This document shows, in pieces, positions 24,839 to 32,950 of a stretch of DNA of 64,000 nucleotides (position 1 is its first letter; each line of letters starts with the position of its first letter). Where the stretch lies: contig NC_068576.1 of assembly GCF_025698545.1 (NCBI RefSeq), positions 56,270,094-56,334,093 on the forward strand, written 5' to 3'. The notes below the pieces were generated by a model, which had not been told where the DNA came from, ran no database searches, and saw only the letters and a program-made list of their open reading frames with translations. The position numbers and the translations under genes are program-made. This DNA is from Gossypium raimondii. Taxonomy: Eukaryota; Streptophyta; Magnoliopsida; Malvales; Malvaceae.

Positions 24839-26149
24839 TGATGCGTCGTTGGAAGCACCAAAATATCCTATCCCTAATAAATAATGAAAAGAATAGTAAA
24901 AGGGAAGTAGGGTCAAATCCTCGGGACCTGGACTTGCAAAATATCTTGTTCCGTGATATCCCGAGCGAGTTTTGCCCAAGACAACTGCGTTCTGAAAAAA
25001 ATAAAACAATAGCGAAATTAAATTGTTGGATCTAGAAACGAAAAATAAAATAAAAAGCAAATTAAGAATATTGAATTGAAAATTCGAGAAATTAAAAATA
25101 AAGTTAAGAGAAAGAAAATTCTTATGGAAATTCCACCTCCGGTTGTCTCGTTCGCCTTGGGTTCAATCCTCGGCTTTTAGATGATCATTCCCAAACCAAA
25201 TAAGCCGATTATAGTGGAAGAGGACGCCTCGACCACCAGCTCAATGATTTAGACTACGATTTGGTGGAACGACTCTAGCTAACAATCGCTTCAGGATCGT
25301 CTTATGCTAGATCAACGCTTCTCAATGGCGAATCCCACGCCATTTTGTCTCTTGGGCTCGCCAACCTCTGACGCAGTAAGCTAATGAACCGACTGTGCAA
25401 CCTTCCCAAAACATACAAAGCGGCCGCCTTTTCATATGTTGAAAAACTTACTTCTTAAGGGACTTGGACGGAGCGTCACCAGTAGTCTGAGAAACGACGA
25501 ATACTCAATGAGAAGGCTAAGTCTGATTCTAAGCCTCAAGAACCTTTTGGCGATTTTGACAACCTTCGGCTAGATGGGTTTAGTGGCTCATGGTTGTGGT
25601 AGAAAAGAAAATAAATAAAATAAAAATAAAGATTTTATTGAAAGAAAATATGAAAAGAACAAAAGCCTAGACTTTTGGGGAGAGGGTGTTTACAGAAAAA
25701 GAAAAAGATGAGATCCCCTTTTGAGTCACTTCACCCCCTATTTATAGTGCTAGGGGAGATATTCTAATTCTACTTAAATTCCTAAAAGATAAATACATTT
25801 AATTGAAGATAAATAAAGATAAAATAAAATCCTAAAAATAATCCTTAATAATTATCTCAATATTAATTATCCTAATATAATTAAAATAGAGTTTAATAAA
25901 ATAAAATCTCTTCTTTTTGCATTTCAACCCTTGTGTCCTCCATGCTTACACTTTTGGCACCAACTTTTCCTTGTGTCGCACATTGGCCCATTTTATCTCT
26001 AAATTCACGCTTTTGGCCCTTAATTTTACTTTTGCCTCAAATTTAGTCCCTATGAGATAAAAGATCATAAATAGCTCAAATTAGCAGGATCATACTCAGA
26101 ATAAATACATAATTAATACATAAAAATACGTTATTCTAGAGTGTTATCA
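24839..26149 (-). repeat. LTR (5' LTR in element orientation)
   Basis: This 1311-bp copy begins TGATGCGTCG and ends GTTATCA on the plus strand. It is followed by the TCCAC duplication. The primer-binding-like site lies immediately inside it. Confidence 0.88.
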
Positions 26150-26779
26150 TCCACTATACCCCAAAAATCTAAAGTTTATTAAGTAAACCTGATTTGCAGG
26201 GTGCGGGTGCCCAAGATCCTAGCACGCTCTTATTTGGTCATATACTTCGATGTTTTGCGAGTTGTTTTGTCTTTAGCATCCTGGTCTTCTTTTTCCTCGG
26301 TTTCAATAGGTTCCGAAGGATCAACATCATTGTTATTGTTTTCCAACTCCTCCTCAGCTCCTTCCTGAACACCATAAAGATAATTTTTTAGACAATAACT
26401 CTTTTATCAATTATATGTCATTTCTTTCTCATATATATAAATCAATACTTCAATCTCAGGCTCTGGTGGCTCATCCTCGTAACTGTAGCAGCAATTTCAA
26501 CAACCCAAAGTCAGTTTTTGAGCTAAAAAGAAAAGGCTGAAATATTGACATTAAAGACGAAAGCAAAGCAGAGAAGACGAAAGGCATCTCCCTTTGTTTG
26601 ATTGCTTAGAAAAAGTTCATAAAAAAATCCCCATACCCAGCTAGAAATTTTGAAATTCGCAGACAACTGAAGAACAAATACTTAAAAGACACTTCTCAAA
26701 ATTTTCCTTTATTTATCAGAACTTCAACAGAAACTAGAAAAAAAATCCAATGGCCGAACCAAATGCATTAAAAAAAAAA

Positions 26780-26845
26780 AATACAGAGAACTATATATGC
26801 GCACGCGCACACACACACATATATATATAGAGAGAGAGAGAGAAC
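26780..26845. repeat. Compound microsatellite in RPB6 intron 1
   Basis: A (CG/CA)n stretch passes into (TA)n and then (GA)n and ends right against the first-exon donor of the RPB6 copy. Confidence 0.85.
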
Positions 26846-27344
26846 CCCATATCCATGTCATTATATTCATCGCCCGCCGTTGTAGATTTGACTAAAGAAA
26901 CTTGGGCGAGAGTGGATTCTCATAGTCTTTTGCTTAGAAAGCTTTTACTTTCCCTCCTCTGCTTCCCCCGCTCAAAAGCCCTCACCAAAAATACAAGAGG
27001 TTTATACTGTAGAAAACAAAGCATACATTCGTTGACTTTTTAATAAAGATGCCCCTCAGGTTTGCCAAAATACAGCTTGTTACCCTTGACTTCTACAAAA
27101 TATCCTCATGCGCCCATTTTTAATTTTTCTTTATTATTTTCTTGGGTAAGGAAATTCATGTTTTCATTTTCTTTCCTACACATTACAAATTGGAGCAGGA
27201 GATGACAAAAGGTTTATTTTTTAAAGCAGGGATGATAAAGGTTTAAACTTTGATTTTTGTGTAGTAGCAATGAACTTAATCATTGTTCTCTTAGATTTTA
27301 TATTATGAAAATACCAAAATTCATTTAAGAACTCAATTTAGCCG

Positions 27345-27490
27345 ATGCGACCTTGGTGTGGTTGGTAAAGGCGGATGTTTTAGATATTAAGTATTTAGAT
27401 TCGAGACCCACCATGTATATTATATGTATCAGTCTCCAAGTTCTATTATGTGCAATTATCATGTGTGATTTTTAGTTCAGTTAATTAAAT
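27345..27490 (+). mobile_element. SINE-like, tRNA-derived repeat
   Basis: An A-box-like 'ggtgtggttggtaaaggcg' (about 27354) is followed roughly 50 bases later by a B-box-like 'gattcgagaccc' (about 27409). This spacing is typical of the polymerase III promoter in tRNA-derived SINEs. The stretch does not fold as a tRNA gene as far as I can see. The 3' edge is uncertain. Confidence 0.5.
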
Positions 27491-27684
27491 TTGTCAAGTT
27501 TGGTTTGGATTGTACCAATTATTAATTTGTTTGTGTTGTAATAGTTTAATTCTACTTTGTAATTATTAGAATAATCTGTTTATGTTGTAATAGTTTGATA
27601 TTTGTGATTATTTGACATATATTTGTATTGTACTTTGATTATACTATACTTGTAATACTTTAAAAAAAACTCAATTTAAAGCCA

Positions 27685-27805
27685 ATTGAGGCTCATTTGG
27701 TATCGTTTCTGTTGTAACAAATAGAAGATATGCGTTTGAATACGCTTAAATGCACATTATATTTATCTTCCAATTTAAGGGTTTGAGGGATACCAATTGT
27801 AGTAA
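27685..27805 (+). mobile_element. Second SINE-like repeat
   Basis: 'gaggctcatttggtatcg' resembles an A box and 'gcgtttgaatacgc' a B box, at tRNA-like spacing. Only the first 100 bases or so are recognisable and the edges are approximate. Confidence 0.4.
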
Positions 27806-28727
27806 GAAATGTATTAAAAGAAAAACTCAATCAACTACAATAAATGTGAGAAAAATTCCACATCTTCATAAAATGAAATTTAAATATGAGATGTCGAGAT
27901 TTTTAAAGTCTTAATCTTACCATTGAGCAAAATCTCATTAACAAATTAAGTCTGATTTTATAATTTATTATTTATATTATAGATTTTCTTGTGGCCTTGT
28001 TGCCAAAACTTATAATATATTAGCTTGGATTGATATTTAATTTACAGGTGATAGAGTTTTTCAACTCTACAAGTAGAGTTAAAATCCAAAAACTCATCAC
28101 GTGTTTAATTTATTTATTACTTATTTTATAATCATTAATTAAAGATACATAACATTTTTAAACTCAATTATGAAATTAAAAAATTCTACTATTAATCTAT
28201 CAAATAATTGTCTTATTAACTACTAGCTCATTGCTATTGTTGCACTTGAACCGAAGCATATAATCTTAACATTAATTAATTTTAATCTCACAACTACAAT
28301 ATATATTCTGTATATCCTGCACTGAAAAATGCTAGCCATTATTATTGTTATTTTTAGTTGTTGATTTACTAATTGTTTTATATGTCTGAAGCAACCAAAG
28401 TTTTGTTTAGCATGGTTTTGGAATCGAATTGATGGTCGAATTGATTAGACTATTAATTTTCGGTTTAATTAATTTAATTGTTGATTCAATTTTAATTAAA
28501 TAAATTATTAAAAATCATAAAAATTAAAAACTAAAAAAATATTAAAAAATATAAAATCCCGATTCAAAACCGTTGGTAGTTTAACCAGGACAATGGATTA
28601 CTGTGATGTAATCACAAAGCAACGAGAAATGTAAGCCTTCACCTATCCCGAATTCAACAAAACTGTGATGTGCTAAAAGTTATTTAGGTAACTCATGCAA
28701 TGGATGACCGTCAGCCTCCAAATCCAT

Positions 28728-28735
28728 CTATAAAA
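28728..28735 (+). promoter_or_regulatory. TATA box of the A9-like gene
   Basis: CTATAAAA lies about 90 bases before the ATG at 28821, giving a predicted start site near 28760 and a short A-rich leader. Confidence 0.65.
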
Positions 28736-28820
28736 CAGTATAAAATCCCAAATGAACGAACAATTAAGAGACAAAACTGACCAAGAAAATTAACCAAAAT
28801 TTAGATAAAAAAAAACAGTC

Positions 28821-29120
28821 ATGGCGGTTGTGAAAACCCTGGTGTGTCACAGTTCACAAGCTGCAGTTTTGCTTCTGCTTCTGGTTGTAGCCTCAGTGCA
28901 GACCCGAACGAGTAAGGCACAGCTGAGCTGCACAAATCAACTCATCAACCTGAATGTGTGCGCACCCTTTATGGTGCCTGGTGCCACCGAGACCCAGCCT
29001 AGTTCCCTGTGTTGTGGTGCACTCCAAGCTGTGCAACATGATTGCCTCTGCAGCACTCTCAGGATTGCTGCTCAACTTCCTTCTCAATGCAATCTCCCAC
29101 CTCTCTATTGTGCCACCTGA
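28821..29120 (+). CDS. Anther A9/FIL1-like secreted eight-cysteine protein
   Basis: This single-exon frame of 99 residues starts with a clear signal peptide: a short basic N-terminus, then AAVLLLLLVVASV, with cleavage probably near residue 34 (SKA|QLS). The mature part has eight cysteines spaced C-x9-C-x16-CC-x9-C-L-C-x12-C-x6-C. The wording CAPFMVPGA, SSLCCGALQAV, DCLCSTLR and CNLPPLYC closely follows the Arabidopsis A9 and Antirrhinum FIL1 anther/stamen proteins, which belong to the protease inhibitor/seed storage/LTP superfamily. A9-type genes are expressed in the tapetum and the protein is secreted towards developing pollen; that is family knowledge, not visible here. A TATA box lies about 90 bases upstream. 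No defect is seen. Confidence 0.88.
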   Translation: MAVVKTLVCHSSQAAVLLLLLVVASVQTRTSKAQLSCTNQLINLNVCAPFMVPGATETQPSSLCCGALQAVQHDCLCSTLRIAAQLPSQCNLPPLYCAT

Positions 29121-29151
29121 CATATATGCATGCATGCAAGCAAACTGGTAG

Positions 29152-29178
29152 AATATATATATATATATATATATATAT
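29152..29178. repeat. (AT)n microsatellite
   Basis: About 13 AT units lie in the likely 3' untranslated region of the A9-like gene. Confidence 0.9.
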
Positions 29179-29819
29179 GGCTGCAGTTTTATTTTTCTTT
29201 TGTAATGTGTGTCATCATATGTGACAAAGCAAATGCAATGGAGATCAAAGTTATAATTAGTACTTGGAAATAAAAGTATCTTAAAAAATCAGTTTAGCTT
29301 CATTGATTCATACAACTATTTTTAAGAGACCACGTTAAATTTTGAAGTTTGTTTGATTGATTCGATTGTATCAATAATGACTTGAATCGGTAATAGATTA
29401 AACCAATTGAATTAAGTCTAAATTATAATGATTTTATCCTCACCTTACTAATGGCAACAAGTTATAACTTTGTTTTAAAAAGTATGGTGTTTAATTTGAA
29501 ATTTTGATTTAAATTTGTTGAATGAATTAATTGGATTAAAATAAATACAAATTAGTGACTTGTCATAATTTACAAACAATTTTGTAACTTGCTCAAGAAG
29601 TTAGTGTTTGAATCTTAAGAACTTGGGGTTGGAATCTTAATTTTATATTTGTTGAACAAAACAAAGAACTAATTGGAACAAAAACAGAATATTAATAACT
29701 TCATTAGGAATCTATAAAACTCTAAACAATAACCAGCATAGGTCAGGTTTTCAAGTTGTTATTAAATTTGCAAAAACTTCTTTTACATCATTATTTGTTC
29801 TATCTTCTGGACATTTAAA

Positions 29820-31648
29820 ACTTTACTCCTTACACCACCACCGATGTTTCACCATTCATCAAAAAGAGAATCAACAGGTCGTGTTATAATGCAAGAATTG
29901 ATGATGTATAATGCCATGTGAGGTTCGTTTATCATCATCTTAATCGTTTTAAATTCTATATTTTCAGGTATGGTTCATTGCTTTAAAACGAGTTTGGTTG
30001 GTCGACAGATTGTTGTTTCCACTGATCCTGATGTCAACCATTTCATTTTCCAACAAGAAGGGAAACTGGTGCAAAGCTGGTACATGGACTAATTTGATGA
30101 TATCATTGGCAAGGATAATGTTTTATCCAGCCATGGATTTCTCCACAAGTATCTCAGGAATTTGATTTTGAACCTGTTTGGCTCCGAATCCTTGAAAACA
30201 AAACATGTTTCCGAAATAGAGGAATTAACAAGCAAACATCTACAGTTATGGTCTTGTCAACAACCTTCAGTGGAATTGAAACAGGCTATATCAACTGTAT
30301 TATAACTTTGGTTCCAAGTTCCAACACACTTTATTTGATTAAATTTAGCTAAAAATCATGATTCATGACAGGTTTTCTCTAATCTTACAGATGATATATG
30401 ATTTTACTGTGAGGAAGCTATTCAGCTTTCTTGGATGCTATTCAGCTTTCTTGGATGGTTTAATTTCTTTTCCTCTAAACATTCCGGGACCTGCTTACTG
30501 GAAATGTTTACAGGGTCGTAACAAAACAATGAACAGACAAAGAAACAAGACAAAGATTTTCTGGATGTGGTATTGGAAGAGATGAACAAAGCTGGAACCA
30601 TCCTATCAGAACAGACAGCATTAGATTTGTTGTTTGCACTTCCTTTTGCTGCTTTTGAATCTGCATCTTCTGCTGTTGTATTAGCTCTTCAGTATCTTCA
30701 AAGCAACCCTCTGGCCCAAGTTGAACTGACAGTAAGTCTTGATCGCTATTCTTATATTTGTTTACTTTCTTTGAATAATTGACATGCATGTCTCTTCGAC
30801 CAGCAAGAACATGAAACAATTTTAAGGGAAAGAGAAACAAAGGATTCCGGAATCACTTGGAAAGAATATAAATCAATGACTGTCACACATATGGTGAGCT
30901 TGTTGAACACTATAATATATAGATTTCACTACTGTTTCTTCACACAGAGGTTTAATATATAAATCAATGGCTTTTCATCAGGTTAATGAAACCATCAGGC
31001 TTGGAAATATTGTTCCTGCAATTTTCAGGAAAGTGGTCAAAGATATAGAAATAAAAGGCAGGTTTAAGTCCAATAAACCAAATTCATCTATGTTTAATGT
31101 ATATATGCTCATTTTGTATGAATTGTGGGTGGTACAGATTATAAAATCCCTGCAGGTTGGATCATTTTGGCTTGTACACTAGCAGTTCATTTTGAACCCC
31201 ACAAAATACGAGGATCCACTTACATTCAATCCATGGCGATGGAAGGTGATTTAGTTGATTATTCCAAAACTAATTTGAACACAATTTGGTTCTAATATTA
31301 TTGGATTTAGAAACTAATTAGCATGAAAATAAACAAGCAGGGGAGAGAATTGAATGCAGGTTCTAAATTCTTTATGGGGTTTGGTAGTGTTGTGAGACTT
31401 TGTGCTGGTGCCGAATTTGTGAAGCTGCAAATCTCTATTTTCCTTCACCATTTGGTCACAAATTACAGGTAATACGAGTAAATTAAAACATAACATTCTA
31501 TAATTAATGGTTCAACATGTAATAATATAGTACAAATTACAAGTGATTTAGGTGGACAGTGATAAAAGAAGGAAAGGCTGTTGGACAGCCGGGACTGCTG
31601 CTTCCGGACGGTTTCCATGTTCAAATCTTGAACAAAAAATTCATATGA
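29820..31648 (+). pseudogene. CYP87-type P450 pseudogene (copy 2, inverted duplicate, N-terminus missing)
   Basis: This stretch repeats 14491 to about 16370 in the opposite orientation. Exons correspond one to one: partial exon 1 to 29877, then 29968-30296, 30391-30731, 30804-30893, 30982-31057, 31138-31245, 31341-31468 and 31552-31648. Similarity stops inside exon 1, so the membrane anchor and PPGS hinge are absent. Lesions differ from those of copy 1. Exon 2 has an extra base and a TAA (near 30090). Exon 3 has a 20-bp tandem duplication and lacks about 40 bases. Exon 6 has an extra base. Conversely it keeps the heme-ligand Cys (VRLCAGAEF), a GT donor after exon 2, and an open last exon ending KKFI-stop. 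It is a dead, 5'-truncated copy, with no function expected. The gene family and exon matching are clear. Confidence 0.88.
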
Positions 31649-31854
31649 AATTGCTGTTGAATGGTTAGAGCAAACCTGGATAAAAAAAAGACCAGACATT
31701 GATCAAGAACATACTATGAAACAATGACGCTATGTCTAGCTTGTAAGAGATGCATGAAATAAACCGAAATTCGGACATAAACGCATGTAACGTGTTCGAA
31801 TATAATCAAATCAAGCAATCATAAATTTCATTACCTTCTCCTTTCAACGCCACA

Positions 31855-32147
31855 TTGCCACCGATTTGTGTACTCACCATCACGGAACGTTGCATACATT
31901 ACAACCGGTCATTGTCAAAAAGTGGTAACCAACCATGACTATTCAAGACATAAAAGATAGACATACAAGTCGCAGTCGGTATCAGGGTCGATGGTGAAAC
32001 CGAGCAGGACACCACAAAAGCCAGGCAACCTAGCATAGCGGAGGAATTGGAATTGTTAGCCGTAATAAGCCCCATTAACACCCACGAAGTGATCTCCTAT
32101 TGTCAGTGGAATGAGTCATCATGTAGAGGTTCCTGACAGCCTCGCAA
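31855..32147 (-). pseudogene. Lipid-transfer-like pseudogene fragment (copy 2)
   Basis: This is the inverted duplicate of about 13993-14290. It begins abruptly at 'catgttgcgaggctgtca' (the CC of the eight-cysteine motif), so the signal peptide and the first two cysteines are missing. The reading frame is disturbed in the LMGL-TANNSNS segment. The acceptor before the tiny last exon is AA, where the intact gene has AG. It is non-functional. Its upstream neighbour at 32240 is a copia-type fragment, so the duplication edge lies next to transposon debris. Confidence 0.82.
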
Positions 32148-32234
32148 CATGAGTCATCAGAATCGCAAAATGCTACCAGTTTTGTTGATCCACATGCAGT
32201 AGAAAACAACCCTCTTCCTGGATTTGTTTTAACA

Positions 32235-32560
32235 TAACTAACTATTCAAAGTGCAGCCCCATAATGTGATCTTTTAGGTCTTTGCATAAACCGGCCCTAA
32301 GATGTTGCATTGAGAAAACAATGTCAGGCTGAGTACGTGTGAAGTATAAAAGCCTCCCAATTAGCCATTGATACAAGGCAATGTCTGTCATGTTCTCATC
32401 CTCTTTATTACCTTGTACCATCTCATCATATTTCACAGAAGTTAATATTGATTGTGTTCCAAAGGGGTAACTACCACCTTGGCTCCCCTTAAACCAATAT
32501 CCTCTATCAATTGAAGAACATATTTTCTTTGAGAAGATACAATCTCAACCTTTGACCTGT
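32235..32560 (-). mobile_element. Ty1/copia polyprotein fragment
   Basis: Minus-strand translation gives a short piece with the pattern YQWLIGRLLYFTRTQPDIVF, the well-known end of the copia reverse transcriptase domain. Only this fragment of pol is present, without LTRs. It is a broken fossil. Confidence 0.75.
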
Positions 32561-32576
32561 CAACTTCATGAGCATA

Positions 32577-32950
32577 TTTTGCTATTATATTATATTATTT
32601 TGTTGTTTTTATTTAGATATTGTATAATTTTTATTTTATTGTTAATTTTATTACTATTTTAGAAGTATTTGCTTGTCAAATTACAACTATCTTAACATTA
32701 TTTAAGTATAAAGATTTTTTTAATATATTTTCAATTTTATTGATAAACATTTATTTTAATGTTTTTAATGTATTTGATTTATTATATTTTTTTAAATTTA
32801 TTTTTATATATAAAAATAATTAATACGGGCAGGCCGAATGGACTCGGATTTAACATTTTTTATTTAGACTGAGTTTGAATAAAATTTTAAACCCATTTTT
32901 CGAGTTGGACCGGGCCCAAACTCAACCATGATTAGATTTACTTTTAACTA
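32577..32950. repeat. Dispersed AT-rich repeat with 'accgggcccaaactcaacc' end
   Basis: The right part ('cgagttggaccgggcccaaa ... aactacctctaa') belongs to the family also seen at 17208-17900 and 54840-55075. The left edge is unclear. It has no coding capacity. Confidence 0.4.

Larger units (their letters stand above)
19253..26149 (-). mobile_element. Tat/Athila-type Ty3/gypsy LTR retrotransposon, broken
   Basis: Two long direct repeats bound the element: 19253-20585 and 24839-26149. Both start TG and end CA, and the whole is flanked by the 5-bp duplication TCCAC (19248-19252 and 26150-26154). The element reads on the minus strand. Next to its 5' LTR is a primer-binding-site-like TGGCGCCGCT (near 24828-24837), similar to the tRNA-Asp site used by Athila-type elements. 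A purine tract (AGTAGGGGGATT) lies beside the 3' LTR. Parts visible are gag (about 24400-23210, with the AKEWL and PPGSITTW signature and a Cys/His-type motif), a protease-like segment (about 23000-22720, DLGASINVMP) and an integrase-end-like segment (about 22394-22040). A complete pol is not seen and there are multiple breaks, so it is a fossil. The LTRs differ by a few percent by eye, suggesting insertion within the last few million years. Confidence 0.88.
18288..26880 (-). pseudogene. RPB6: RPB6 (RNA polymerase II/IV/V common subunit 6) gene copy, decayed
   Basis: Six exons reconstruct the usual 144-residue length: 26880-26846, 26482-26449, 26364-26189, 19204-19153, 18514-18447 and 18357-18288. 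The protein pattern is unmistakable: acidic N-terminus (YEDEPPEPEIE), [65 protein letters not shown]. RPB6 is a small shared polymerase subunit that contacts the clamp. Several changes suggest the copy is dead. The expected start is ACG (26880-26878), with no in-frame ATG before an upstream stop. The Tyr codon in MTKYERAR is TAA (26232-26230). Exon 5 ends in a GC donor. Highly conserved residues differ (GTRALQI to GTRTLQI, RERKIPF to REWKIPF, IRRYLP to IRHYLP, YEDWGVD to YEDRGVD). An internal ATG (MDMGYED) could start translation but would not overcome the TAA. Intron 3 hosts an LTR retrotransposon. Sequencing error at one site is possible, not at all. Confidence 0.85.
26881..28727. other. Intergenic region between two divergently oriented genes
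   Basis: It holds the upstream side of the decayed RPB6 copy and of the A9-like gene, plus two SINE-like stretches annotated separately. I see no coding exon. Confidence 0.4.

Noticed and set aside
27345-27430. tRNA gene
   Set aside because: Only box-like motifs match; I could not fold an acceptor stem or a standard anticodon arm, so a SINE-like origin is preferred.
30508-30840. 110-codon minus-strand frame matching one at 15300-15632
   Set aside because: The two frames match because they are antisense to the duplicated P450 exons 3 and 4. They are not a conserved gene of their own.
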